Below, piece after piece: positions 48,424 through 60,688 of a stretch of DNA of 64,000 nucleotides. The stretch's first letter is position 1, and each line of letters opens with the position of its first letter. The stretch comes from Nissolia schottii (taxonomy: Eukaryota; Streptophyta; Magnoliopsida; Fabales; Fabaceae). The notes beneath the pieces were generated by a model. It saw nothing but the letters and a program-made list of their open reading frames with translations, made no database searches and was not told the origin of the DNA. The DNA is taken from contig QANU01021433.1 in the NCBI GenBank assembly GCA_003254905.1, forward strand, positions 62,001 to 126,000, written 5' to 3'. Made by a program: the position numbers and the translations under genes.

Positions 48424-48914
48424 TTAATCAAAATAATATTTCACTTTCTCTAGTGACGATCAAAAAGTTGCGCTACTAGTGTATAAAATTAGTTATCATT
48501 AATTTGTATCCACTAACAATGTAAAGAGTTTTACATTGTCGTCCAATCACATGCTATTTTTTAGAAGATTTTTAAGGTAACAAAGACAAGACTTAACCAA
48601 TTTTTCTTGTGTGGGAACACATAATTGAATAGCAGAGTAATAGTGTATTTTCAGTGATTTTTTATTTTATTAATCAAAATAATATTTCACTTTCTCTAGT
48701 GACGATCAAAAAGTTGTGGCTACTAGTGTATAAAATTAGTTATCATTAATTTGTATCCACTAACAATGTAAAGAGTTTTACATTGTCGTCCAATCACATG
48801 CTATTTTTTAGAAGATTTTTAAGGTAACGAAGACAAGACTTAACCAATTTTTCTTGTGTGGGAACGCATAATTGAATAGCAGAGTAATAGTGTATTTTCA
48901 GTGATTTTTTATTT
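48424..48914. repeat. Recent tandem duplication, 246-bp unit
   Basis: Copy 1 starts at 48424 and copy 2 at 48670. Only about three differences are seen (GCGCTAC/GTGGCTAC, AACAAAG/AACGAAG, AACACAT/AACGCAT). Each unit contains an AATGTAAAGAGTTTTACATT mini-hairpin. Non-coding. Confidence 0.95.
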
Positions 48915-49667
48915 TAGTGTTGACAACAAATAATCAATGAGTCAACCTTATTTCATGATATCAATTGGGGAAATAAAATAGTTCCTCTTGTGAAATCTTA
49001 TAAACGTCTTCAAAGTGTACGAGAATTATATATTTATTCCTTTTATTATTGTTTTGTTCTCGACAAATTGCACTAAAGTTGTCAATTTATGAATTTTGTA
49101 ACTTAGTTTCAAGTTTCAGTTCCAGAGTGATGTGTGCAGAAACAATTGTATAGAAGCTTAAATTATAGAGTAATATACAGTTACTCAACAAATTGTATTG
49201 TAAATGCCAATGTTTGAGTTTTGCTTGTCACTTAATTATTTGTTCAATTTCCAGTTTCAAAGGGAGGATTAGAATAAAGATTATTAGAAACTTGATAATT
49301 AAGCAATTTATTTTGGTTCTTGTTTGTTTAAGTTTTCGTTTCAAAGTTATGAGCACAAACACTTATGTATAGAAGCTTAATTGTAGAAATTATATCTTAT
49401 AGACAATATGAGGGGGATAGAATTGTGAAGAAATCCTAAGAAAAAGGAAAAGAAAAAGGGTGTCTAAATTATTTTAGTCTAAAAGAGAAAATAAAATGTG
49501 AAATTCAGGATGCGTACTTACCTTTTCTTGTGTTCTGGGATGCCATCAGAGGTGTGGACGAGCGTGTAAGAATGTATGCAAGTGTATGGATCTTAAAATT
49601 TGAGAAAATGTGTGTCTAATGGGTTCTATTTTTTTCAAACCGGGTCGGGTCAGACCGGTTCGGATCC
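48915..49667. other. Intergenic DNA
   Basis: AT-rich, no gene recognised. Near 49636 the phrase CCGGGTCGGGTCA echoes GGGTCGGGTCA at 14654 and may belong to the element family ending at 51305. Confidence 0.35.
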
Positions 49668-49676
49668 AAGGAAAAA

Positions 49677-51110
49677 CAAAAATGCTCCATGTATACCCCA
49701 AAGTGATACACCCGTACATACACCCCTCTTTTATACGGTTTTATACGTAATTAATAATGATTATACGTAAAACGTATAATTGTACATAACGCGCGCCCAA
49801 CCCCGAACCCCGTTCTCGTCATCGTTTTCGCTTATCATCTTCAACCTCTCATCCTCTCATCTTCAACCCTTGTTCTGTTATGTTCATCGTCGTCATCCTC
49901 GTCATTCTTTCATCCTCTCATCCTCTCATCATCATCGTCCTTCTCATCCTCCTCATCCTCATCCTCTTATCATGTCAACTTTGATTAAAATGGAATTAAG
50001 ATGATAAAATGCTGGTTTTCTTTTTAAAATAGATGAAATCTATCTTTAACAATGGTGGTAAGGGTCTATGTTGCAGAATATGAAATCTGAATAGAGTGCA
50101 CAATGTAATATTGCAAATTATGATATCAGATTTTTAGTGCACAAACATTATATGAATATGTGCACAAACATTATATGCCCTTGTGCACAAACATTTAGCA
50201 CTTGTTCACAGCACTGTGATTTTATTCAAATATAAATAAGTTCACAATCTTTATACATTTTTAGTGGACAAAGTTTATAAAAATTAGTTCACATACATGT
50301 GTACACACACTTTTATACATTCTAATGCATAAATTTTACATCTATGCATATTACTTAATGCATAGTTAAGTATTTTTGTAGATTATGATATCAGATTTTT
50401 AGTGCACAAACATTATATGAATATGTGCACAAACATTATATGCCCTTGTGCACAAACATTTAGCACTTGTTCACAGCACTGTGATTTTATTCAAACATAA
50501 ATAAGTTCACAATCTTTATACATTTTTAGTGGACAAAGTTTATAAAAATTAGTTCACATACATGTGTACACACACTTTTATACATTCTATTGCATAAATT
50601 TTACATCTATGCATGTTACTTAATACATAGTTAAGTATTTTTGTAGATTATGGTATCAGATTTTTAGTGCACAAACATTATATGAATATGTGCACAAACA
50701 CTATATGACCTTGTGCACAAACATTTAGCACCTGTTCACAGCACTGTGATTTTATTCAAACATATCAGATTTTAGTGCAGAATCTGATATATGTGATTTT
50801 AGTGCAGAGAGCACAAAGTATTCGCAGGAACAGATTGGAGAAAGTGAAGAAGGCTGAAAATCACAGAGAATGGAGAGAAAGGGGAAGACGAGGCGAAACT
50901 GAGTGAATAAAGAGAGAAGAGATGGAAGAACATGAAGGGTTTCTCTGAATACGAAAGGAAGTCGAAGTGGAAGCGGGAAGCGTGGCGTCACGCGCGTTTT
51001 GATGTGAGTGGGAGAGAGAGTGGACAAGTGGTTATTTTGAGGGACCCATCGTATTATAATACGGGTGTATGTATGGTGTATCATTAGTGGGTGTACATGT
51101 AACATCACTG
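49677..51110. mobile_element. Mutator-type non-autonomous element with 9-bp target duplication
   Basis: AAGGAAAAA flanks it on both sides (49668-49676 and 51111-51119), an exact 9-bp duplication as made by Mutator-like transposases. The ends are imperfect inverted repeats of about 50 bp: left CATGTATACCCC...GATACACCCGTACATACACC, right (minus strand) CATGTACACCCA...GATACACCATACATACACCC. Inside are a TC-rich/CATCCT-rich segment (49815-49980), a 265-bp tandem array and a purine-rich segment (50805-51020). No transposase. A shorter relative lies at 58426-58650. Confidence 0.85.
50121..50765. repeat. 265-bp tandem array, about 2.4 copies
   Basis: Copies start at 50121, 50386 and 50651 (the last partial), nearly identical. 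Each begins TGATATCAGATTTTTAGTGC and contains three GTGCACAAACATTTA-like subunits spaced about 25 bp apart. Non-coding, inside the Mutator-type element. Confidence 0.95.
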
Positions 51111-51119
51111 AAGGAAAAA

Positions 51120-51310
51120 ATGGGTTACGCCACATGGCGGGTCCACGTGTGACGTCACGTCAATGACGTTAACTAACACGTTATCACCGTCAATCCTCAA
51201 CTATCCACGGGGACCAAAATCAAACTTCCGAATTTTACAGGGACAAAACTTGTAATGAGGGACTAAAACCAAATTTTTTCATATTACAGGGACTAAAAAC
51301 TTAATTAACC
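51120..51310. mobile_element. End of a repeat family shared with 14700-14885
   Basis: After the Mutator-type insertion it reads GGTTACGCCACATGGC, then GGGGACCAAAATCAAACTTC, and ends TTACAGGGACTAAAAACTTAATTAA near 51306. The same order occurs at 14705-14884. The Mutator-type element is therefore nested in an older element of this family. Confidence 0.5.
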
Positions 51311-51458
51311 CGTAATATATATATATATTTTGTTTATACTAAAATATATTATTATAAAATATTTAAGTAATATTGTTTATAAAATTACATCTTATGTTAT
51401 TTGATTTCATATATTTGATTTGATGTTATTTATATACGTATTTATTGTGTATCTTATA

Positions 51459-52028
51459 TCTTATATTAATAATAAGAACTTGTGCACAGGTAACAAAATT
51501 ATTATCTCAAGCAAGTGATGCTAAATACATGTAAAAATGTCAATTTTTTTTTTGCCATTGATTATTAATATGAGAATCAAGTTGGTGAGAATAATTTTAT
51601 AATTTATGAGACAAGGATATAATACATATATATTTTTTGAAAGTTTGTCATGTGATGCTAAACATATATATTACATAGGTGATTTTTTTTAGTCATAGGT
51701 GATACTTTTTTTATACACACATACATTATATGACTACAAGAACCTACAAGGAGTAAGTGAAGAGAGACAAATAAAAATCCTTAAAATAAATTTAAAAATT
51801 TGTACAGAGCAAAAAGAAATAGTATAAATGATATACAATACACAATTTATATATTGTAAGATTTGTTGTGTAGGAATCTACACAACTTAACAAAATAAGA
51901 ATGAATAACAAAAAGATTGAACACATATATCTCATATAACTTTAATAATCAATAATTTAAATATTTTTGTAATTTTAATTTTATATTGTTCTTGTGCATC
52001 GCACGAGTTAATTAATATACTATACTAG
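51459..52028 (+). mobile_element. Helitron-like non-autonomous element (tentative)
   Basis: The right end has a hairpin CTTGTGCATCGCACGAG (51991-52007) followed 17 bases later by CTAG (52025-52028) and then T, as at Helitron 3' ends. A possible 5' end, A|TCTTATATTAATAATAAGAAC, lies at 51459. There is no coding content. The 5' end is the weaker call. Confidence 0.4.
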
Positions 52029-53245
52029 TTAATTAAGATGAATGTAAAGAGAGGTGAGGTGTAAGGAGAAGAAGCTTTCATTGGAAACCACGAAGAGAAA
52101 AACCAGAGGAAAGCAATACTACGCCAATCTCAATGGCCATTACAACCAAGAATATGACTAAGTCAAGAGAGAAAAAATATTACAGACCCAACTTGCAAGT
52201 AAAATAGATTTCTGTTTAGAGTAATATCTTAAAAGGAAAAAGAATTAATTAGTACCCTAACACTACTTGTTAAAAGGTTTAAAATAAAATATTTTATTAA
52301 AGTTATAAGTTTTTAAAACTTTTAATGCATTAATTCATCTTCTTAAAAGTTCTTTTGGCCAAATTGATTCATCTAATAGGTCAATATCCCTTTTTTTAAA
52401 ATTTTTTTTAATCTAATTGGTCCATATCAAATTGAAAATTAACAAGTAAGTATGTGAACATGAATAGAATAAGTTATTACCTATAAACATGCCTCACTTT
52501 CATATTATCTATCCACTTCAAGCAACACATAATTAACCTAATGGAATTTTTGCAAAGACATTAATAGCAATAAGCTCCAACATAATTACAAAAAGGCTGA
52601 TTCAGGTTCACATGAACATGATATATAAAACTAATGCAAATTAAGACATTGAGAAGAACAAAGCGAGGCAGAACCAAAAAAGCTCTTCATTCTTACTTGA
52701 AGCATCAAGGCTATAAAAAAAACCACTGGCGTTGATAGCAAATTAAACGGCATATTATACTTAAGAGAGGCTTGGGTAGAAGGCGTGTGATGGTGCAAGA
52801 GAAGGAGGGCTAGCCCCAGTACGTGGCTCTGGCTAAGAAATGAGCACAAGTGTTTGCTGTTACGGAGAGTAGGGAAAACGTGCAGAGTTTCAGATATGCT
52901 GGAAATGATCTCGGCATATCAGCATGTTGAGGATGATCATTTAACTACTCTCCCTAGTTCTTTTTTGGGAGGTAACATGACAAAAACTCACCAGGTACTA
53001 GTCCACTCTACTCTACTCTACCCTACTCTACAACACAACACAGAATTAATCATTCCACTTCAACTTCCCACGGGTCTCTCGTTTGCGTGTACTAGTACCC
53101 GTAAAAGCACTCCAATATCTTCAACTGTTGAGATGCTGCTGCATCTCATAGCTGCCAGAAAGACACAAGCATTATGTGCTTTGGGCCTTGGAAAAGAGCG
53201 ACACTCATTCTATCTATGTTTTACTACTTTCTTATAGGAAAATTA
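52029..53245. other. Intergenic DNA upstream of the LAX2-like gene
   Basis: No exon or RNA gene is recognised. Open frames at 52631-52849 (-) and 52854-53237 (+) lack recognisable domains or splice signals and look like chance frames. Confidence 0.35.
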
Positions 53246-53294
<49 letters not shown>

Positions 53295-53296
53295 TT
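53246..53296. repeat. (AAT)n(ATT)n palindromic microsatellite
   Basis: An AAT run turns into an ATT run at 53270, giving a nearly perfect 50-bp inverted repeat able to form a cruciform, about 190 bp upstream of the LAX2-like ATG. Confidence 0.95.
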
Positions 53297-53483
53297 TTCA
53301 GTACATGACGATATGATTAAAAAATAAAAGTGTGATTGGGGGTTGACAACTGTGGTGGCGCTTCCATAAAAGGGCCAAACCGAACCACAGCACTTTGTGT
53401 CTTTCACCAAACAGGGTTGCTTCATAAGGGCATAGTAGGTAGCATAGTTAATTATTGTAGCTTAGAAATTAAAGCATCGATCC

Positions 53484-56400
53484 ATGGCCTCCTCTTCTCG
53501 CTCCCACCAAACCCTCACAATCATCCCCAAGGAAGAGGAGGAATTAGAAGTAGAAGAAGAAGAAGATTGGCTCAAGCTAGGGTTGGGGCCATTAGGTCAT
53601 GGATCATCAAACCCTGCATCTTCGCCGTCATCACAAGGACCAAGTACTATTATAACAAGCCATCCTCAAGTGGTAGGGCTTGAATTAGGGTTAGGGTTTG
53701 AAGGGGGTAGTTCATCAGGGTTAGGGATTACAAAAGATGACAATAATAATGATAAGGGATTACTAGGAATATCTATGGTGGAGGTGGATCATTGCAACCA
53801 CTACCACAATCATCATAACCATGGCATCAAGTTATGGCCATCATCAGTTCCTTCCTGTGGTGACGTTTCTCATCATTGTCCCCACCAGCAGTGTGGTTTG
53901 TGGTTCACGCTACGCTCCTCTACCAACCGGTGAGAGCTACTTTAACATATATGAATAAGTAGTTGTTTCTTTGCCTTGCTGCCATGTATATGATCCTCAA
54001 GCACCCTTTTAGTGTTTCCATTTTGTTTCTTATACATTTTTTTTGGAGGGTAATTTGATGAGAAATTATTAGTAAAATGACGGTTACGGGTAGTAGAGTC
54101 ATCTAAGGGTATCCTTTAGAGGGGTAACATTGATAATTCTATAATGTTCTTCTTGCTTGGTTTGGGTTTTTAATGACATGTCATGCACTATTTAATTCGA
54201 AAATGCAAGTTACGATTGTGCTCTTATTAGAGTATTAATTAATGTACCTAAAATTGAAAATGTTATTTTATAAATAGTGAAAGGAGCATCTTAGTTGACA
54301 CAAGGTTGACGTGTATTAATAATGATGAATTTGTTTTTTAACTTTCAACAATGGCTGGCAGGAGTGGTGAAGCGTTGCCTCAAATACCAAAGGCGTACAT
54401 CAGAGTGAGGTAAGAAGAGGTGTGCAAGTTAGCACGCATAACCGATCACATCAAGCGCCACATTTTTCTATTTTTCCACTTTGCTAATGATGATGTTCAT
54501 TGAAATGAGCGAAAAGGTTAACTCCTGCTTTTCTTCTCCTTTTGGGTTTCTTTTCTCTTGTGTTGGAAATAATAAAGGGACGAGAACATGACGGTGTTGA
54601 TGGTTAAAAAGTATCTGGTTAGGAAACTTGGTCTCTCCAACGAAGCTGAGGTAATTAATATGGAACTACTCTCTCTCTCTCTCTCTCTCTCTATCTAGTG
54701 ATTAGTCTAATATTTATAGTTATAATTGTTTGTAGCTGATTACTCTTTTGATCATTCATTAATTGAAAACTCAAATCAAAAGCATGCATGCATTTGATTG
54801 GAGTGAAGGGATGAAATGACAAGCTCTCATTACATACATACGTGGGTCGTAGATATCACTCCCTCCATGCATTGTCAGATATTCAAGGTTTATAGGATGT
54901 TTTAGGGTTTCAAAACTTTATAGTCTAGTTATAGGGCATTCATGACAGGGTGGTCTACTTCAATAATCAAAATGAATAACAAAATTTAACTACATAAAAA
55001 AAAGGTATAGCATAAAAAATATAAGTATATATAAATTTTAAAAATTATTATATTTTATATATGTATTCATATTTTATTATGTTTTTATACATTATTTAAT
55101 TTTATTAGAAAAATAACATTATCATTCGTGATAGACAGAGTACTGATCTGACAGTTCATCATTTCAGTACTATTTGTTTTCAAATGTTTTCTTTATTAAG
55201 GAAAATTAGTGAGATAAGAGATCGCATCCATTGATCCTAACTTTTTGTCCCGATCGAGAATGAACCCCTCCTCCCCCTTTGTATTTAGAGTAGTGAAACT
55301 CTCACTTGTTTGGTCTAAGGAAATAATGGGAAAGAAATTAGAGGAAAAATTTATAAAAAAATTGGTTTTCTCTCACATGGACAAGAAAAAATGGGAGGAA
55401 ATAAAACCTTAAGGCGGTTTCATTAAATGAAATTTCTCCTCAAAGATGAGGAGAAAAGAGAGAGTATGTTTTAATCACAAATTTATAATTTTAACATTAT
55501 ATCAATTTTTTCTATTATAAAAGAAATGATAAAAGAAATAATTTAGACATCACTATATTTTGTTCTCTCTCACTTTTCTATTAAACCAAGCAACAAGAGA
55601 AAAAAAAGTATTTTTTCTTCATTTTCTCTTTTCTTTATTTTCTTTCATTTTATTTCTTTCCTCTCATTTTCAAATATAACATCAAATCAGTCCCTAGAGT
55701 TTGCGTAATCTATAAAATTTGTCACAATTGTTTCAAATCGATCAAACTTGTCCCAATAATTAGCAAATGTTAATCAAATTAGTTCTTGGAATAGATATGC
55801 ATAAGGACTAACTTGATTGACATTTACAAACTATAAGGATGAATTTGATAAATTTAAAACCATAAGAACACATTTAATTGATGCTTCAAACTTCAGAAAT
55901 TGATTTAATCGTTTATTCCTCGTTTTCTCTTCCCATACAAGGTAGTTTCTATCAAATATGGTTACTACTCTTTTTGGTCCATTTTATTTCAATGAAATGA
56001 ATTTAAAAAGTAAAAGCAACTGATAAAATAAACCAAAAAGAATATAGTGTCTGTGTAATTAAACAACTTGATAATTTTTTTAAAAAGCATTGTACTGATT
56101 GTCAACACTGCCTCATAATTAAGAGGCACTATGTATAGTTGGGAAATGCTGGTAGTTTTCTCCCTCCACACATGCAATGCCTCTCATATTTCTGTCTCAA
56201 ATCTAATTATCCAAAGTCTTCTTGGGTTATACAAGGTGTGACTATCACATATATCGGACTATATATTGGGAAGGTGTCAACACACTCTTAGGCTTTGGGC
56301 GTGAATTTTCAGTTTCAATGTAGTTGTCCAGACACTATATGCTTTGCAATTTGTAGCTAGGTCTTGTGAACTTAGTTCTAGCGTTTTTCTTTTAATTATG

Positions 56401-59400
56401 ATTTTAGACTTACAAATCAAAAAATCTTAATTATGATTTTTTTCCTTTAATTAAGGAGGGTTTGACACTCTCTCCCCCTCCCCCCCAAAATAATGATTTG
56501 TCCCACTAATGTTTTTTAGAGTTTTAATGAGGCATCTCCCCACTTAGTTGCGCTTGTTTTACTCGGTGGTTTAGTTGGTGGTCTGTGTAATGGTTACCAC
56601 TACCAAATCTTTTTTCAAATGTTTAATGAAATGATAGCACGACCCCGACTTATCTTAAAAAGAAAATCTAAACATACTACAAATCCTACCCCATTAATTT
56701 GTTAGAGGGATTTTAGGCCATTAGGGTGAGATCTTAATTATGTTTGGGGAGGAAACTGGAAAGCATAATTGAGGATTCGATATATATGAAAATATATGTG
56801 TTGAGAAGATATCTCTTTTGTTTCATTTTAATTGTCAATTTTTTTATTTTGTAGAGTTTAATAATATCGGTTTATTTATAATATTTATATGTAATATGTA
56901 ATTACTTCTTCTTTTTTCATTCATACATTTAATTATAATGAAACACTTATTAGTATAACAGATGTAAAAAAAATAATAATTGTATTATAAATATAAATTT
57001 ATTTATTTTTATATAAAAATAATTTTACTAATTCATATTATTTTTTGTTTTTACCAAGATTTTTTTTGTTTACCTTGATATGGGTAATGTTTAGTTTAGG
57101 AACTGTTAAAATGGAACTGAGAGAGTAATAATTAGGGGTTTATTAACCATCGAAGTTTAATGTGGTTATATGTAAATGGGGATTGGCGGTAGGGGCGATA
57201 GACACAGAAAACCGTGGTTGACATTGATTCAATTAATTGATTTATTGATAATTTAGTTCTTAGTTACGGTTAACGAGAATAAACCGAGATTCCGCTGATT
57301 TGTTAAAGTTCTTTCCACACAACTTGACCACTTTCAAGAGTTTTTGCGCATGTTAAGCCTTTGCCTTCCTTTTTTCCCTTTGTGTTGATAATTAGTCTTT
57401 GCTTTCTTATTTATTACTACAATCACGAGCAAAAGAAAGCTTAACCATTGTTATAATTAAATTTGGCATTGCTTAAAATGATTGGGCTTAATATTAGAGT
57501 TAATTGTTGGGCTTTAGTATAGATTGGTTTAGCTTTGACCACTATGAAGAGGTCTTGTGCATATTATTGCATGTTTAGTTTTGGAGGTCTAGAATCAATT
57601 CGACATAGCTCTCGTTAAGCTTAGCTAAACCCATCATAACCATTTAGTTTAAACCTATTTAAAAGTCTTTTGATGACATATTTAATAGCATACTTCTTGA
57701 CTTATTTTGAGACTTTATTGAATGCATTTGTTTGCGCTTTTAGAACGAGGGAAGTCCTTTTTTCATTCCAAAAAAAAAAAGAAAATACTTCTCTAATATC
57801 TTTTGTGTTATTTGTTTGTGTTTCTCAAAAAAGTAGATGCAAAAAAAATCAATTTTTCAGTTTATTTTGAGAAGCAAGTAGAAACCTACTTTTAATAGAA
57901 TCACAAATAGTAAAAAAGAGAAAATAAAAATACACTTCATAAAAAAAACATTTATACAAGAAGGGTAAACTAACGCACCCATTATTAAATAAGCTTCTAA
58001 ATAAGTTTGCAGGAACCAAGCCTTTGAAAAAAAAACCTTACATTAGGTTTAATAGAATAGCTAGGTTTGGACTGCATATTTATAATAGTCCGTTTTAGCC
58101 GAATTGTTGTCCTGGCCTACAGCCACCCGGCCGTAATCACTAGCAAAATAAAGTTTAATCATTATTGGAAATTTAGCCATGCTTAAATGATTGGGCTTGG
58201 TATAAATGTTTTGATATTTGAAATGGTTGGGATTTGGTATGGATTGACTTACTCAACCAAAAAAAGTTAGCCTTCTCCAATCCACACCTTATAAATCATT
58301 TTCTTTTCTGCAACTTTTTAAAGGTGGGACTTTTATCTCTCACATACACGTACACACGTGTGCATTTTCCAACAATAATTGTTTTTTAATGATTATCTAC
58401 TTTGCCCACGATGTATGGATGTAAACAAAAATGATATATGTACACTCAATTTCATACACTCATACATACACCATTAATAATGCACAAACTTTATTCCCAT
58501 GAGTGCACACAAACATTACAAACTTGTAAATAACATTCTCAACTATATTTAATTAAGTGCACAAACATCACAGGAGTTAAAACACAAACTTTATGTATAT
58601 AAGTACGGGGTATATGTATGATGTATGGTTTTTGGTGTACGTGTAGCAGAACTCATATGATAAATGATGTCTAACATATCAGAAATTTTTTTCATGTGTG
58701 TAAAATTTGTTGGGATAGTACTTCAGTCTATGATCTACAGATCTATAAACATTGTAACGTGGTATGAAATTTAGTTGGTTTCAATAAGTGATTCAAACCA
58801 AGCATTATTCTAAGTGATTTGAAGCATAAATATAGAAATTACAGAGTTCGTCGGTTAGAATTGAAGTTTGTGAGCTTGTTAATGGCAATGGAAACGATGT
58901 GAGGCTTGGATCTGAAAGAGTGAACTATCATGATTCCTTAACCAAATCCATTTGTGAATGATCAAGCTCATTTGGATTAAAGAATTGTATTTTTAGGAAG
59001 ACGCCGTCTCCCTAGTTTTAGATTTTTGGGGTATTCTCTAGTTGGCCTAGGCAAGGGAAAGGTAGATAAAGACAAATCACTTCAAGGTCATGTCACTATC
59101 ATAGCTTTTTTTGTTTTCCGTGTTAAATAGGATAAAACAAAAGGGCTTTTTTCTGCTTCTTGGTGAAAGTGTTTTTCTTTGTTGCCCTCTTCCCTTTTCC
59201 TACAGGGGCTTTCCTGTTTTAAAGAGGGGTTTGGAGATGCTTTTTGGGCTAACCTCTAGTTTTAGCGTATTGACCTAGGCAAGGAAAAGGTAGATAAAGA
59301 CAAATTACTTCAAGGTCATGTCATAATTAGGTTTTTTTTTTCATGTTAAATAGGATAAAATAAAAAGGCTTTTTCCTGCTTCTATGTTATGCAGACTCCA

Positions 59401-60170
59401 ATAGGTGCAAGAGGCAAAGTTTTTTATGTTAGACCAATGGACAAAATCTTACAAGATTCAGGGGACAGGTTGGCCCTAGTTTGGAAAGCTGAGGCTGACT
59501 TAGAGAGAGAGTTGAAGCAGTATCTTTTTTAGTATGGGAGTTCACCAAGGGGACTTAGTTAAGACTCTTAGTTGTCAAGAGCTTATGATCAAAATCCAAA
59601 GCCTCCAATCTGGGCTCCACATAATTTTCATCTTGTCTTCCTAGTGTTTACTCCGAAAGAAATCTTGAGAGTTCATTCTATGCTCTTCCCTTAGGAGTGC
59701 ATCGAAAAACCAATGTTCTCTAAATTAATCTCTTATCTTGTTAACTTGAATCAATAATTACAAACTTGTCCAAACCAATCCCTAATAAGTTAACACTTGT
59801 TCTAGATTTGAAACCAAAATAACAATTTCAGTTACAGATACAAGATAGGCACATTTTCTTCGGTTCAATTCATTAAATTGTTGATTACCGGACGTTGTAG
59901 TTATTTTTAGCCAGTTTTTAATGAATTGAAGTTTTCTCACGAGCAAATTTCAATTTTTTATTATTTTTTTTACTATAGATTGATATTTTATGCATGGGTC
60001 AAAGCTTATCGCACATACAAACTTTGAAGCAAGTCAGAGACGCTGTTTGGCTTCCAAGATTGGTAGAATCATTAGAGTCAACGACTTTGTCACTTGGAGA
60101 TTGTTCCCATGATATGTCTCTAAACCATATAATGTCTCTGCTTTACCGAAAACATTGCTTCTTGAATTGA
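53484..60170 (+). CDS. LAX PANICLE 2-like protein, complete four-exon gene
   Basis: Exons 53484-53929, 54362-54409, 54578-54650 and 59979-60170 join in phase to give 252 residues. The N-terminal part is low complexity: an acidic run EEEELEVEEEED, two LxLxL EAR-type repression motifs (LKLGL 30-34, LELGL 66-70) and a His/Asn-rich stretch (102-113). The C-terminal part, LWFTLRSS (139-146), LPQIPKAYIRVRDENMTVLM, KKYLVRKLGLSNEAEIDILC and a short tail with QTLKQVRDAVW, fits the ubiquitin-like (RAWUL-type) end of LAX2-like and DRIP-like plant proteins, which act in the nucleus with transcription factors in axillary meristem and inflorescence branching. No RING finger is present, which favours LAX2 over DRIP. 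The 5.3-kb last intron holds repeats and a (CT)n run. Confidence 0.75.
57419..58260. repeat. Dispersed direct repeat pair in the intron
   Basis: 57419-57545 and 58134-58260 share AATCAC(G/T)AGCAAAA, AAGCTTAACCATT/AAGTTTAATCATT, GCTTAAA(A)TGATTGGGCTT and a TTGGGCTTTAGTATAGATTG-like end. They are diverged and in the same orientation. Confidence 0.6.
58426..58650. mobile_element. Short relative of the 49677 Mutator-type element
   Basis: It begins CAAAAATGATATATGTACAC and continues CATACACTCATACATACACC; the right end (minus strand) is CTGCTACACGTACACC...CATACATCATACATATACCC. These match both ends of the element at 49677-51110. Internal GTGCAC(AC)AAACAT words match its array. No clear 9-bp duplication is seen. 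Confidence 0.6.
59035..59395. repeat. Two-copy duplication about 225 bp apart in the intron
   Basis: Both copies read CCTAGGCAAGG(G)AAAGGTAGATAAAGACAAAT, then ACTTCAAGGTCATGTCA, then GTTAAATAGGATAAAA and GGCTTTTT(T/C)CTGCTTCT, with small differences. Confidence 0.8.
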
Positions 60171-60688
60171 GATCTGTACGTAACGTAGGCCTTAATAATT
60201 ATATCAATCGATCCTATAATAATTTCCCATCCATTTTCATGTTTGGATATCATTCGAGCTTGCATGTACGTACATCATTTTTCCTTGGGAGAGCTTCGTT
60301 CTTATGTGTCTATACCCATCATCCATGTGTGCATGCAGTAAGATATTTTCCCAAAATTGGTTTTACTTAAGTATGAATTTAATTTTGATGCTTATACGGT
60401 TACCATCATGAATTATGTTTAGTTACATATATAAAACTTTTGAGATGAGCAAGAGAGTCAACAAGTTTGTCTATGTTATAATATTAAATTAGATGACTGC
60501 GTAACACTATTTTATATCAAAATTAAATTCTTTACCTATACCAATGTGATGACACAAGTCCATTATCTTCGTAGCCGTTATAATTATAGTTTTTGTGTTG
60601 AAAAATCATTAACTTGTTATTGGTAAGTTAATTAGAACCGACCATTATTAAGTTAAAGCTCTTAATTGATTTCCTATTGAAATTTTAT
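60171..60688. other. 3' flank of the LAX2-like gene
   Basis: Probable 3' UTR and downstream DNA. No other feature is recognised. Confidence 0.4.

Larger units (their letters stand above)
54651..59978. other. 5.3-kb intron 3 of the LAX2-like gene
   Basis: It contains (CT)n at 54669-54692, a Mutator-type short element (58426-58650), a two-copy 225-bp-spaced duplication (59035-59395) and a dispersed pair (57419-57545 and 58134-58260). The donor GTAATT at 54651 and acceptor ACTATAG at 59972-59978 are both good. No other gene is recognised inside. Confidence 0.6.

Noticed and set aside
52631-53237. Two open frames (72 and 127 codons)
   Set aside because: No recognisable domain, no splice support, and simple CTCTACTCTAC-type repeats within the longer one.
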